From Pseudomonas sp. CFBP13508 (GTDB lineage: Bacteria > Pseudomonadota > Gammaproteobacteria > Pseudomonadales > Pseudomonadaceae), in the NCBI RefSeq assembly GCF_005233515.1, contig NZ_QFZZ01000007.1:248001-312000 (forward strand): DNA of 64,000 bases. Direction: 5' to 3'. Of the stretch, positions 1 through 12,604 are shown piece after piece. The notes under the pieces are model-generated. The model was given only the letters and a program-made list of their open reading frames with translations. It was not told where the DNA came from and ran no database searches. Within the stretch, counting starts at the first letter, position 1. Every line of letters starts with the position of its first letter. The position numbers were made by a program, and so were the translations under genes.

Positions 1-700
1 CACCAATGAGCCCCCCATCGATATCCGGCATGCCGAACAGTTCGACCGCATTGGCCGCCTTCACGCTGCCGCCGTATAGAAGCCGCACACCTCGTGCGAC
101 TTCAGAATTCTCTGCCGCCAACTGCTCGCGAATGGCTTTATGCACATCCTGAGCCTGTTGCGGCGTTGCAGTCAGCCCGGTACCAATGGCCCAGACCGGC
201 TCGTATGCAATCACTGCCCCGGCAAAGGCACCGACACCCAGCTCCTCGATGATGCTGCCCAGCTGACGCCCGACAACTTCAAGAGTTTTTCCGGCTTCGC
301 GCTGCTCGAGGGTTTCCCCTACACACAACACCGGAATCAAGCCACATGCCTGTGCCGCTGCGAACTTGCGATTCAGCATCCCGTCTCGCTCACCCATAAT
401 CTGGCGGCGTTCGGAGTGCCCGACAAGCACCAGGGAACAACCTGCATCCACCAGTTGGCTGGGAGCAATCTCACCAGTCAACGCACCTTGCATGGCTTCC
501 ACCGCAGAATTCTGCGCGCCGACCGAAATCGACTTGCCTTTCAAGCCATCAATCACTTGATTGATATACAGGCAAGGCGGGAACACCGCGACATCAACAC
601 CGCTTGGCAAGGCCAGATGACGAAGGCCGTTGATCAGCTCAGCGACGCTGGCGCGGGTACCGTGCATCTTCCAGTTACCAGCTACCATAGGGCGACGCAT
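1..700 (-). CDS. tpiA: Triosephosphate isomerase, 3' end cut by window
   Basis: Interconverts dihydroxyacetone phosphate and glyceraldehyde 3-phosphate in the cytoplasm. The reverse strand starts MRRPMVAGNWKMHG, which holds the catalytic lysine (NWK). It continues through the YEPVWAIGTG loop with the catalytic glutamate and reaches the LYGGSVK phosphate-binding loop near the window edge. About 233 residues are visible, so some 15-20 C-terminal residues lie outside. The start ATG at 698-700 fits the family. It lies 65 nt downstream of glmM on the same strand, so it probably shares the glmM transcript. Confidence 0.95.
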   Translation of the reverse strand, partial: MRRPMVAGNWKMHGTRASVAELINGLRHLALPSGVDVAVFPPCLYINQVIDGLKGKSISVGAQNSAVEAMQGALTGEIAPSQLVDAGCSLVLVGHSERRQIMGERDGMLNRKFAAAQACGLIPVLCVGETLEQREAGKTLEVVGRQLGSIIEELGVGAFAGAVIAYEPVWAIGTGLTATPQQAQDVHKAIREQLAAENSEVARGVRLLYGGSVKAANAVELFGMPDIDGGLIG

Positions 701-765
701 GCTGCACCTCGTCGGTCAAAGTGGGCGCAGATGTTACCCAACACAATCATGGCTTGCAAGCCGTA

Positions 766-2103
766 TCAGGCAGAAACTTCGGTTACCAGTTTTGCCAGCT
801 CTTCGGCATAGCCGCGAACCTGGTTTTCGTCCTCGCCTTCGACCATGACGCGCACCAGAGGCTCTGTGCCGGACTTGCGCAGAAGCACCCGACCGCGCCC
901 CGCCATCGCCTGGGTGACACGGGCACTGGCTTCCTTGACAGCCGGATGCTCCAGCGGGCTTTCACCGCCACCAAAGCGAACGTTGATCAGTACCTGAGGG
1001 CACTTGCGCAAAGCCTGCCGGGTTTGCGCAAGACCTTCATTGCGCGATTTCAGCGCCATCAACACCTGCAAGGCCGCGATGATCGCGTCGCCCGTGGTGG
1101 TGTGATTGAAGCAGACGACATGCCCGGAGTTTTCCCCACCTACCAGCCAATTGCGCTCTTGCAGTTCGGCGATCACGTAGCGGTCACCGACATTGGCACG
1201 AACGAACGGGATCGAAAGATCCGCCAGGGCCAGCTCGAGACCAAGATTGCTCATCAACGTACCGACGACGCCACCCTGCAACTTGCCGCGCTCATGCAGA
1301 TCGCGGGCAATGATGAAAAGCAGATCGTCACCATCAACGATGGCACCGGTGTGATCGACCATCAGTACCCGATCGCCATCACCATCAAAAGCGATACCCA
1401 GGTCGGCATGCTCAGCAAGAACGGCAGCCTGCAACGGCTCCATATGCGTGGAACCGCAGTTATCGTTGATGTTCAACCCGTTCGGCTGAGCAGACAGCAC
1501 GACAACTTCGGCACCCAGCTCACGGAAGACGCTCGGCGCGACCTTATAGGTAGCACCGTGGGCACAGTCGATGACGATTTTCAGACCGGCAAAATTGGTC
1601 CCGGTAGGCACGCTGCTTTTGCAGAACTCGATGTAGCGACCCGATGCGTCATTGATTCGCGACACTTTGCCGATCTTGCTCGACTCGACGACGGTCATCG
1701 GCGTATCGAGCAACTCTTCAATCATCAGTTCCAATTCATCGGGCAACTTGGTGCCTTTGCCGGAGAAGAACTTGATGCCGTTGTCGTCATGCGGATTGTG
1801 TGACGCACTGATCACGATACCGGCTTCAGCCTGGAAGGTGCGCGACAGATAGGCGATGGCCGGCGTCGGCATCGGGCCGAGCAGCATCACATCGGCACCC
1901 GCCGAGGTCAGCCCGGCTTCCAGCGCCGATTCGAACATATATCCGGAGATCCGCGTGTCCTTGCCGACCAGCACCTTGCAGGCACCCATCTTGCGGAATG
2001 CCATGCCAGCCGCCCAACCGAGCTTGAGCATGAAGTCAGGCGTGATCGGGTATTCACCAACGCGACCGCGAATGCCGTCGGTACCAAAATATTTCTTGCT
2101 CAT
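766..2103 (-). CDS. glmM: Phosphoglucosamine mutase
   Basis: Converts glucosamine 6-phosphate to glucosamine 1-phosphate on the route to UDP-GlcNAc for peptidoglycan and LPS. The protein has 445 residues, the usual family length. It opens MSKKYFGTDGIRG, has the phosphoserine loop SASHNP (catalytic Ser101), the metal-binding DGDGDR near residue 240, and the C-terminal phosphate-binding stretch with RKSGTEPLVRVM. It follows folP by 16 nt on the same strand. The folP-glmM pairing behind ftsH is the usual gammaproteobacterial order. Confidence 0.97.
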   Translation of the reverse strand: MSKKYFGTDGIRGRVGEYPITPDFMLKLGWAAGMAFRKMGACKVLVGKDTRISGYMFESALEAGLTSAGADVMLLGPMPTPAIAYLSRTFQAEAGIVISASHNPHDDNGIKFFSGKGTKLPDELELMIEELLDTPMTVVESSKIGKVSRINDASGRYIEFCKSSVPTGTNFAGLKIVIDCAHGATYKVAPSVFRELGAEVVVLSAQPNGLNINDNCGSTHMEPLQAAVLAEHADLGIAFDGDGDRVLMVDHTGAIVDGDDLLFIIARDLHERGKLQGGVVGTLMSNLGLELALADLSIPFVRANVGDRYVIAELQERNWLVGGENSGHVVCFNHTTTGDAIIAALQVLMALKSRNEGLAQTRQALRKCPQVLINVRFGGGESPLEHPAVKEASARVTQAMAGRGRVLLRKSGTEPLVRVMVEGEDENQVRGYAEELAKLVTEVSA

Positions 2104-2119
2104 AAGTGCTCCATCATTC

Positions 2120-2971
2120 TTATTCGGCTGATTCCACGGCCGCGATCATCCGCACCACATCAACGGTTTCCGCCACATCGTGAACGCGCAATATACGCGC
2201 GCCTTTAACTGACGCCAGCGCCGCCAGCGCCAAGCCCCCATGCAGGCGCTCGCCCACGGGACGGTTCAAAGCGTGGCCAATCATACTCTTGCGCGAAACA
2301 CCTACCAGCAGGGGGCGACCCAGCGCATGCAGGGCCTCCATGTGCTTGAACAAGCTTAGATTGTGCTGCAGGGTTTTGGCGAAGCCGAAGCCTGGATCGA
2401 GAATGATCCGCTCGGCAGGAATGCCCGCCTGCACACATTGATCCATGCGCTCGGCGAGAAACTCAGCGACCTCCCGGGTGACATCCTGATACTGCGGATT
2501 ATCCTGCATATCGCCCGGCTCGCCGAGCATATGCATGAGGCAGACGGGCAAGCCGGTTGCCGCTGCCGCATCCAGCGCACCATCGCGACGGAGCGAACGC
2601 ACGTCGTTGATCAATCCGGCACCGAGCCGCGCAGTTTCGCGCATGACAGCCGGCGTTGAGGTATCGACCGAGATGATGACATCCAGCTCGCGATTGATCA
2701 GCTCGACAATCGGCGCGACGCGCTCAAGTTCCTCCAGAGGAGAGACCGCTCGCGCGCCTGGCCGGGTCGATTCGCCGCCGACATCAATCAGCGTCGCACC
2801 TGCCAGCACCATGGCTTCGGCGTGGCGCAGGGCCGCATCGAGCTGGCTGAAGCGGCCGCCGTCGGAGAAGGAATCAGGAGTGACATTGAGAATGCCCATG
2901 ACATGCGTCTGGGCCAAATCAAGAACCCGGTTGCCGCAAGGCAACCGGGTCAGGGACTGAACAGAAGTCAT
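2120..2971 (-). CDS. folP: Dihydropteroate synthase
   Basis: Condenses 4-aminobenzoate with hydroxymethyl-dihydropterin diphosphate to give dihydropteroate in folate synthesis; this is the sulfonamide target. The 283-residue TIM-barrel protein shows the two family signatures MGILNVTPDSFSDGG (about 25-39) and the GATLIDVGGESTRPG segment, plus the later DPGFGFAK motif. It starts 8 nt after the ftsH stop codon, so translation is probably coupled within an ftsH-folP-glmM(-tpiA) operon. Confidence 0.97.
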   Translation of the reverse strand: MTSVQSLTRLPCGNRVLDLAQTHVMGILNVTPDSFSDGGRFSQLDAALRHAEAMVLAGATLIDVGGESTRPGARAVSPLEELERVAPIVELINRELDVIISVDTSTPAVMRETARLGAGLINDVRSLRRDGALDAAAATGLPVCLMHMLGEPGDMQDNPQYQDVTREVAEFLAERMDQCVQAGIPAERIILDPGFGFAKTLQHNLSLFKHMEALHALGRPLLVGVSRKSMIGHALNRPVGERLHGGLALAALASVKGARILRVHDVAETVDVVRMIAAVESAE

Positions 2972-2979
2972 TTCAAGCC

Positions 2980-4896
2980 TTAAACGTCAGCAGCCGGACC
3001 GCCAATCGGTTTTTCCGGACGCTCATCCTGCACAACAGGCGGCGGAGGCGTACCGGCGCCACCCGACCAGTCGCGAGGTTCGCGAGGTGTGCGGCCGGCC
3101 ATGATGTCGTCGATTTGCTCGGCATCGATGGTTTCGTACTTCATCAGCGCATCAGCCATGGCATCCAGCTTGTCACGGTTATCCGTGAGGATCTGCTTGG
3201 CGGTGCCGTAGCACTGATCGATGATGCTGCGTACTTCGGAGTCGATCAGCTTGGCGGTCTCACCGGAGAAGCTGGCAGCCTGGCCGCCACCGCCGCGACC
3301 GAGGAACACTTCGCCCTCTTCTTCGGCATACATCAGCGGACCGAGTTTTTCCGACAGGCCCCATTTCGTCACCATGTTCCGGGCAATCTGACTTGCACGC
3401 ATGATGTCGTTGGACGCACCGGTGGTCACACCATCGAAGCCCAGGGTCATTTCTTCGGCGATACGGCCGCCGTAAAGCGAGCAGATCTGGCTGATCAGCG
3501 CACGCTTGGACAGGCTGTAACGATCTTCTTCCGGGAGGAACATGGTCACACCCAGCGCACGACCGCGCGGAATGATCGAGACCTTGTACACCGGATCATG
3601 CTCAGGCACGACGCGACCGACAATGGCGTGGCCAGCTTCGTGATAAGCCGTGTTCTGCTTTTCTTTCTCGGACATGACCATGGATTTGCGCTCGGCGCCC
3701 ATCATGATCTTGTCTTTGGCCAGTTCGAACTCTTTCATCTCGACGATACGCTTGCCGCTGCGGGCAGCGAACAGCGAAGCCTCGTTGACCAGGTTGGCCA
3801 GGTCAGCACCGGAGAAGCCCGGAGTACCCCGTGCGATCACTGCCGGAGCAACGTCGTCGCCCATTGGCACTTTGCGCATGTGAACTTTAAGAATCTGCTC
3901 GCGGCCACGAATATCCGGCAAGCCGACGACCACCTGACGGTCGAAACGGCCCGGACGCAGCAGCGCAGGGTCGAGTACGTCCGGACGGTTGGTCGCAGCA
4001 ATCACGATGATGCCGTCATTCATTTCGAAGCCGTCCATCTCCACCAGCAACTGGTTGAGAGTCTGCTCACGCTCGTCGTGACCGCCACCCATGCCGGCGC
4101 CACGATGGCGACCCACGGCATCGATTTCGTCGATGAAGATGATGCAAGGGGCGTGCTTCTTGGCCTGCTCGAACATGTCGCGGACGCGGCTGGCGCCGAC
4201 ACCGACGAACATTTCGACAAAGTCGGAACCGGAAATAGTGAAGAATGGCACTTTCGCTTCGCCGGCAATCGCCTTGGCCAGCAAGGTTTTACCGGTACCC
4301 GGCGGACCGACCATCAGCACGCCGCGCGGGATACGACCGCCCAGACGCTGGAATTTGCCCGGATCACGGAGGAACTCAACCAGCTCGCCGACTTCTTCCT
4401 TGGCTTCGTCGCAACCGGCAACGTCAGCCAAAGTGGTTTTCACCTGATCTTCGGAGAGCAGGCGTGCCTTGCTCTTGCCGAAGCTCATCGGCCCGCCCTT
4501 GCCGCCTGCGCCGCCCTGCATCTGGCGCATGAAAAACATGAACACCGCGATAATCACCAGGATCGGGAAGCTGGCCACCAGGAGCTGGGTCCAGATGCTT
4601 TGCTGTTCAGGCTGCTTGCCTTCAACCACAACATGATTGTCCACCAGATCGCCGATCAGGCCATTGTCCTGAATTGCCGGACGAATGGTCTTGAAGCTGT
4701 CGCCATCGGTGCGCTTGCCGGTAATCACATAGCCGTCAACAGCTACGCGCTCGACCTTGCCATCCTTGACCTGCTGGATGAAGTCGGAATAGTTGAGGGT
4801 CTGCGGCTCGTTAGGGCTGGAGAAGTTGTTCATCACCGTCACCAGGACTGCCGCGATGATCAACCACAGGATCAGATTCTTTGCCATATCGTTCAA
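2980..4896 (-). CDS. ftsH: ATP-dependent zinc metalloprotease FtsH
   Basis: Membrane-anchored AAA+ protease that degrades misfolded membrane proteins, LpxC-type regulators and sigma-32. Two N-terminal membrane segments (about 4-26 and 107-126) flank a periplasmic domain. Then come Walker A GPPGTGKT, Walker B IIFIDEIDA, the second region of homology ending RPGRFDR, and the zinc site HEAGH. Two starts are possible. A TTG at 4896 lies 7 nt after an AGAGGG Shine-Dalgarno, while the ATG at 4887 (MAKNLILW, as in E. coli) is 16 nt from it. The TTG therefore looks more likely, giving 638 residues. Confidence 0.97.
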   Translation of the reverse strand: MNDMAKNLILWLIIAAVLVTVMNNFSSPNEPQTLNYSDFIQQVKDGKVERVAVDGYVITGKRTDGDSFKTIRPAIQDNGLIGDLVDNHVVVEGKQPEQQSIWTQLLVASFPILVIIAVFMFFMRQMQGGAGGKGGPMSFGKSKARLLSEDQVKTTLADVAGCDEAKEEVGELVEFLRDPGKFQRLGGRIPRGVLMVGPPGTGKTLLAKAIAGEAKVPFFTISGSDFVEMFVGVGASRVRDMFEQAKKHAPCIIFIDEIDAVGRHRGAGMGGGHDEREQTLNQLLVEMDGFEMNDGIIVIAATNRPDVLDPALLRPGRFDRQVVVGLPDIRGREQILKVHMRKVPMGDDVAPAVIARGTPGFSGADLANLVNEASLFAARSGKRIVEMKEFELAKDKIMMGAERKSMVMSEKEKQNTAYHEAGHAIVGRVVPEHDPVYKVSIIPRGRALGVTMFLPEEDRYSLSKRALISQICSLYGGRIAEEMTLGFDGVTTGASNDIMRASQIARNMVTKWGLSEKLGPLMYAEEEGEVFLGRGGGGQAASFSGETAKLIDSEVRSIIDQCYGTAKQILTDNRDKLDAMADALMKYETIDAEQIDDIMAGRTPREPRDWSGGAGTPPPPVVQDERPEKPIGGPAADV

Positions 4897-5089
4897 TTAA
4901 CTACCCTCTGAAGCAAGCTCCGCTACTGGCGCGCGCTTCGCATGATATTCACCGGCCTAACTTACTACATTACCTACAACTCTGGCAGGCGCCGTCTGTA
5001 ACCCTTTGTGAAACACTTTCTACACAATATTCGCTTATGCCTGCAGAGCGAAATATGAAAAACCTATCGCCCTGCCGAAAAACCTTGTT

Positions 5090-5719
5090 TTACGCATCAC
5101 CGCCGCGATAACCCCAAGCCAGCATGTACTGCTCACGGGAGCTGCCACGGGAAGAGTCTGGCTTGATCATCTGGATCTTGTCGAATTTCTTCCGAGCATC
5201 CTTCAGATAAACGTCGAACCCTTCGCCCTGGAAAATCTTGATGACGAAGTTGCCACCGGGCTTGAGGATCCGTTCCGCCAGGTCCAGCGCCAGCTCACAG
5301 AGGAACATGGCCTTGGGCATATCCACTTCGGGCGTACCACTCATATTGGGGGCCATATCGGAAATCACAAGGTCAACCTGCGAATTACCCACGGCCTCCA
5401 GGATTTCAGCGAGCACCGAGTCCTCCGTGAAGTCGCCCTGGATGAAATGCACGTCCGGAATGCTGTCCATTTCCAGGATGTCCGAAGCGATCAGACGCCC
5501 CTGGCCACCAATCAGCCGGCTGGTGACCTGCGACCAGCCACCCGGCGCGGCGCCGAGGTCGACGACGCTCATGCCCGGGCGAATGAGTTTGTATTTTTCC
5601 TGGATCTCCAGAAGCTTGTAACTTGCACGCGAACGGTAGCCATCCTTCTGCGCCTGCTTCACATAGGGATCGTTGACATGTCTTTTCAGCCAACCAAGGC
5701 TTGTCTTGGAACGCGCCAT
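5090..5719 (-). CDS. rlmE: 23S rRNA (uridine-2'-O)-methyltransferase RlmE/RrmJ
   Basis: Heat-shock-linked SAM-dependent methyltransferase that modifies U2552 of 23S rRNA late in 50S assembly. The 209-residue protein has the FtsJ fold: the SAM-binding VDLGAAPGGWSQV motif, the acidic SDMAPNMSG segment, and the KIFQGEGFD motif containing the catalytic lysine. It lies directly upstream of ftsH on the same strand, as in E. coli (rrmJ-ftsH). The roughly 190-nt gap leaves room for a separate ftsH promoter. It is divergent from yhbY. Confidence 0.96.
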   Translation of the reverse strand: MARSKTSLGWLKRHVNDPYVKQAQKDGYRSRASYKLLEIQEKYKLIRPGMSVVDLGAAPGGWSQVTSRLIGGQGRLIASDILEMDSIPDVHFIQGDFTEDSVLAEILEAVGNSQVDLVISDMAPNMSGTPEVDMPKAMFLCELALDLAERILKPGGNFVIKIFQGEGFDVYLKDARKKFDKIQMIKPDSSRGSSREQYMLAWGYRGGDA

Positions 5720-5820
5720 TGGGCACCTCGATGATTAGGGTCGTGATTAGTTGGGCGGATCCACGAACCCTCGGGTAAAATGGCCGCCATTTTACAGAAT
5801 CCAGACGAAAGGGTCAGATT

Positions 5821-6129
5821 ATGCCGCTCACTCCAGAGCAGAAGAAACAGTACAAATCCATCGGCCACCACCTCAAACCAGTGTTGACGGTAGCGGACAA
5901 CGGTTTGACTGAAGGTGTCTTAGCCGAACTTGAACGCGCCTTGGCCGATCACGAGCTGATTAAGATCAAGCTCAATATCCTCGATCGCGAGTCGCGCCTG
6001 GCGCACATCGCCGAACTGTGCAAGGTCGGCAAAGCGGACCTGGTTCAGGTCATCGGCAAGATGGCTCTGGTCTACCGGAAGAATTTCAGCGTCAACAAGC
6101 AGCTGTCGAACGTTCATCGCTTCAAGTGA
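5821..6129 (+). CDS. yhbY: CRM-domain RNA-binding protein YhbY
   Basis: Small ribosome-assembly factor that associates with pre-50S particles. All 102 residues form one CRS1-YhbY (CRM) domain: PLTPEQKKQYKSIGHHLKP at the N-terminus, the G-x-x-G-like VADNGLTEGV turn, and a positively charged HELIKIKLN strand. It is transcribed away from rlmE across a 101-nt divergent spacer, the conserved arrangement in Pseudomonas and enterics. Confidence 0.93.
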   Translation: MPLTPEQKKQYKSIGHHLKPVLTVADNGLTEGVLAELERALADHELIKIKLNILDRESRLAHIAELCKVGKADLVQVIGKMALVYRKNFSVNKQLSNVHRFK

Positions 6130-6138
6130 TGCGCAGGG

Positions 6139-6543
6139 TCAAGGGTGTGCTTCGCGCACCCTGCCACTCCATCCCGGCACCGGCTGCATGACCAGCACCA
6201 GCCCGGAAAATCCCAGCACCAGATAACTGAATACCTGCCAGCGCTGCGCATCCGGCCAGCCGACACGCACGGCAACATACATCGCGCACGCGTACAAAGC
6301 CGTCAACAGCACCTGCCCGCGAAAATCCCGCCATAGACTGGCGAGGCCCTCGGCCTGTACCAGCACCAAAGCCTGAAAAATCACGCACAGAGCGGCGAAC
6401 CCCACCACCAGCACTTCGAATGCACTGGCGACTTCGTCGATCAACAGCGGCGCCAGGCCGATCTGGCCCAACGCCGGCTGCAAACCGATATGAATCAACC
6501 ATAGGCCACCGACCCAAAGCATCTGGGTCAACTGCCAAAGCAT
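6139..6543 (-). CDS. DUF4149-type inner-membrane protein
   Basis: Hypothetical membrane protein of 134 residues starting MLWQLTQMLWVGGLWLIH. Four hydrophobic segments are visible (roughly residues 8-25, 43-62, 75-93 and 103-121). The ATG at 6541-6543 was chosen because the longer reading frame would overlap greA, while this start lies 28 nt after the greA stop. It resembles the DUF4149 family found after greA in Pseudomonas. It ends 9 nt from the convergent yhbY, and its last codons contain a 9-bp GC hairpin (6142-6162) that may serve both transcripts. Function unknown. Confidence 0.8.
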   Translation of the reverse strand: MLWQLTQMLWVGGLWLIHIGLQPALGQIGLAPLLIDEVASAFEVLVVGFAALCVIFQALVLVQAEGLASLWRDFRGQVLLTALYACAMYVAVRVGWPDAQRWQVFSYLVLGFSGLVLVMQPVPGWSGRVREAHP

Positions 6544-6571
6544 GGCGCCCGCATGCAGCGGGCGCCTTCTT

Positions 6572-7050
6572 TCAGATGTGACGAACTTCGACAATCTCGT
6601 ACTCGATCACGCCGCTTGGCGTTTTGACGGCGACGACGTCACCCTCTTCCTTGCCAATCAAGGCGCGGGCCAGCGGCGAACCGACGGAGATCTTGCCGAG
6701 TTTGAAGTCAGCCTCATCCTCACCCACGATGTGGTAAGTGACGCTTTCATCAGTCTCGACGTTGGCGATCTCGACGGTGGTACCGAAAATCACTTTGCCG
6801 GTATGAGGAATGGTCGTGACATCGATGATGACCTGATTCTGAATCCGGCCCTCGATGTCACGAATACGCGCTTCGACCATGCCTTGCTGTTCGCGGGCAG
6901 CGTGGTATTCAGCGTTTTCCTTCAAGTCACCCAACTCGCGGGCCGTGCCGATGTCCTGGCTGAGCTTCGGACGGACGACCTTGGTCAGGTGAGCATGCTC
7001 CTCTTCCAGGGCCTTCGCGCCCTGAACTGTCATCGGGTACTTGGTTATGC

Positions 7051-7054
<4 letters not shown>
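6572..7054 (-). CDS. greA: Transcription elongation factor GreA
   Basis: Rescues backtracked RNA polymerase by stimulating transcript cleavage through the secondary channel. The 160-residue protein has an N-terminal coiled coil with the acidic tip and GDLKENAEYHAAREQQG signature, and a C-terminal FKBP-like domain ending EYEIVEVRHI. Its ATG overlaps the carB stop by 4 nt, indicating translational coupling in a carA-carB-greA operon as in other pseudomonads. Confidence 0.97.
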
Positions 7055-10272
<3,218 letters not shown>

Positions 10273-10396
10273 GGTTTGTCACTCAAATCCGCAGGTCAGT
10301 CGGCAAGCCGTCTTGATCGATTTCTGAAGTCCCGAAGGGGCCGCCGGAACCGGGGCCGCCCTCGCGGGCTTCTCTCTACAGTCTCAAGGCGAACGC

Positions 10397-11533
10397 TTAG
10401 CGTCGCTTGGCCATCTCGTTGATGAAGCGGTCGAACAGTGGCGCGACATCGTTCGGGCCCGGGCTCGCTTCAGGGTGACCCTGGAAGCTGAACGCGCTCT
10501 TGTCGGTGCGCTCGATGCCTTGCAGGGTGCCGTCGAACAGCGATTTGTGGATCGCGCGCACGTTGGCTGGCAGGGTGGCTTCGTCTACCGCAAAACCGTG
10601 GTTCTGGCTGGTGATCATCACCACGCCTGTGTCCAGATCCTGCACCGGGTGGTTGGCACCGTGGTGGCCGTGGCCCATTTTCAGGGTCTTGGCGCCGGAG
10701 GCCAGAGCCAGCAACTGGTGGCCGAGGCAGATGCCGAATACCGGCGTCTCGGTTTCCAGGACTTCCTTGATCGCCTGGATCGCGTAGTCGCATGGCTCCG
10801 GATCACCAGGGCCGTTGGACAGGAACACGCCGTCCGGCTTCAGCGCCAGCACATCGGCGGCTGGAGTCTGCGCAGGCACTACGGTAACGCGGCAGCCGCG
10901 CTCGACCAGCATGCGCAGGATGTTGACCTTGACGCCGTAGTCGTAGGCGACCACGTGATATGGCAGCTCGGAAGCTTCGATGGTCGCGTGGCTGTCGGTT
11001 TTCAGATCCCAGACAGTCGAGCGCCATTCGTATTGGGTCTTGGTGCTGACGACTTTCGCCAGGTCCATGCCCTTCAGGCCCGGGAAGCCTTGCGCAGCGG
11101 CGATGGCCGCTTCTTCGGAGATGTTGTCGCCGGCCATGATGCAGCCGTTCTGAGCGCCTTTTTCACGCAGGATGCGGGTCAGGCGACGGGTGTCGATACC
11201 GGCGATTGCCACAACATTGTTGGCTTTCAGGTAATCGGACAGGGACATCGTGTTACGCCAGTTGCTCGCTACCAGCGGCAGGTCACGGATGACCAGGCCA
11301 GCGGACCAGACGCGGTCGGACTCGGCGTCTTCCGGCGTAGTGCCGGTGTTGCCGATGTGCGGATAAGTCAGGGTAACGATCTGTTGGGCGTAGGAAGGAT
11401 CGGTAAGGATTTCCTGATAGCCGGTCATTGCGGTGTTGAACACCACCTCACCAACGGTCTGACCGTCGGCTCCAATGGCTTCGCCGCGAAAAATGCTGCC
11501 ATCAGCAAGGGCGAGTATGGCTGGCTTAGTCAA
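10397..11533 (-). CDS. carA: Carbamoyl-phosphate synthase small (glutaminase) subunit
   Basis: Hydrolyses glutamine and passes ammonia to CarB. It has an N-terminal CPSase-specific domain followed by a class I glutamine amidotransferase domain with the nucleophile in FGICLGHQ and the His/Glu pair in QGHPEASPGP. The start is a TTG at 11531-11533 (protein begins with L-T-K-P-A-I-L, 378 residues). It lies 5 nt after a strong GGGAGG ribosome site. An in-frame ATG 24 nt upstream sits on the wrong side of that site. Its leader contains an intrinsic-terminator structure (see 11579-11616). Confidence 0.96.
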   Translation of the reverse strand: MTKPAILALADGSIFRGEAIGADGQTVGEVVFNTAMTGYQEILTDPSYAQQIVTLTYPHIGNTGTTPEDAESDRVWSAGLVIRDLPLVASNWRNTMSLSDYLKANNVVAIAGIDTRRLTRILREKGAQNGCIMAGDNISEEAAIAAAQGFPGLKGMDLAKVVSTKTQYEWRSTVWDLKTDSHATIEASELPYHVVAYDYGVKVNILRMLVERGCRVTVVPAQTPAADVLALKPDGVFLSNGPGDPEPCDYAIQAIKEVLETETPVFGICLGHQLLALASGAKTLKMGHGHHGANHPVQDLDTGVVMITSQNHGFAVDEATLPANVRAIHKSLFDGTLQGIERTDKSAFSFQGHPEASPGPNDVAPLFDRFINEMAKRR

Positions 11534-11578
11534 GAAGACCTCCCGTAAATAACGCATGAAAGGGCAATCGCAGGTTGT

Positions 11579-11616
11579 AAAAAAGCGGAGTGACGTATGG
11601 ACACGTCACCCCGCTT
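11579..11616 (-). terminator. Intrinsic terminator in the carA leader, candidate attenuator
   Basis: On the minus strand two 14-nt arms (11603-11616 and 11583-11596, one mismatch) enclose a 6-nt loop and are followed by six T residues (11584-11579). It lies about 45 nt before the carA start. Because dapB already has its own terminator at 11746-11778, this second one falls inside the carA leader, which suggests attenuation of carAB. Confidence 0.7.
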
Positions 11617-11745
11617 CTTCACTGAAATTATTCTGCGCGCTTTTAGTGGACACACTAAAGCTGTAGCTTACAGAAAAGGGCGTTTTTGGTCCACCGCTAA
11701 AGAGCCTTAAAGGCCGGAGAATGCGACAGGTCGTCGCCAAGCGGT

Positions 11746-11778
11746 AAAAACCGGCGCAAAACGGGACGTTTGCGCCGG
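11746..11778 (-). terminator. Intrinsic terminator after dapB
   Basis: Perfect 10-bp stem (11769-11778 with 11751-11760, CCGGCGCAAA / TTTGCGCCGG), 8-nt loop, then five T on the minus strand, 13 nt after the dapB stop codon. Confidence 0.8.
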
Positions 11779-11791
11779 GTTCAGCAACGAC

Positions 11792-12595
11792 TCAACGCAG
11801 GTCGAGCACGTCTTGCATGTCGTACAGGCCCGGCTCGCGACCGTCCAGCCACAGCGCTGCACGCACCGCGCCCTTGGCGAAGGTCATACGGCTCGATGCC
11901 TTGTGGGTGATCTCGACGCGCTCGCCATCGGCAGCGAACAGAACAGTGTGGTCACCGACGATATCGCCGGCACGCACGGTAGCGAAACCAATGGTTTCAC
12001 GCTCACGCGCCCCGGTCTGGCCTTCACGACCGTACACAGCGACCTTCTTCAGATCACGCCCCAGTGCATCGGCAATCACTTCACCCATGCGCACCGCCGT
12101 ACCGGACGGAGCATCGACCTTGTGGCGGTGATGGGCTTCCATGATCTCGATATCGACATCGTCGCCCAGCACGCGCGCAGCGGTGTCGAGCAGCTTCAGG
12201 CAGAGGTTGACGCCGACGCTGAAGTTGGCGGCGAAGACGATCGGAATGTCCTTGCCCGCCTCGGCCAGCAATTGTTTCTCTTCAACACTGAAACCGGTGG
12301 TGCCGATGATCATCGCCTTGCCGTGTTTGCGGCAGAACGCGAGGTTCTTCAGAGTCACGGTCGGGTGAGTGAAGTCGATCAACACATCGAACTCTTCAGC
12401 CACACGATCCAGATCACCGGACAGTGGAACGCCGATACGACCCAGCGCTGCCAGCTCACCGGCATCCGCACCGACCAGCGTGCTGTCGGGACGATCGACC
12501 GCCGCCGTCAGACCGGCACCCGGCGTCTGCTGCACTGCTTCAATCAGGGTCTTGCCCATGCGCCCGGCGGCGCCCATCACTGCAATACGTCGCAT
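11792..12595 (-). CDS. dapB: 4-hydroxy-tetrahydrodipicolinate reductase
   Basis: NAD(P)H-dependent step of lysine and meso-diaminopimelate synthesis. The 267-residue protein has the N-terminal Rossmann motif GAAGRMGKTLI, the FTHPTVTLKN segment, and the catalytic/substrate motif HHRHKVDAPSGTA. It begins 9 nt after the dnaJ stop codon, so it is probably co-transcribed with dnaJ, and it is closed by a clear terminator. Confidence 0.97.
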   Translation of the reverse strand: MRRIAVMGAAGRMGKTLIEAVQQTPGAGLTAAVDRPDSTLVGADAGELAALGRIGVPLSGDLDRVAEEFDVLIDFTHPTVTLKNLAFCRKHGKAMIIGTTGFSVEEKQLLAEAGKDIPIVFAANFSVGVNLCLKLLDTAARVLGDDVDIEIMEAHHRHKVDAPSGTAVRMGEVIADALGRDLKKVAVYGREGQTGARERETIGFATVRAGDIVGDHTVLFAADGERVEITHKASSRMTFAKGAVRAALWLDGREPGLYDMQDVLDLR

Positions 12596-12604
12596 GCCGA
12601 CTCC

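Noticed and set aside
3115..4911. Long frame opposite ftsH
   Set aside because: Antisense shadow; no family features and the opposite strand is a complete FtsH.
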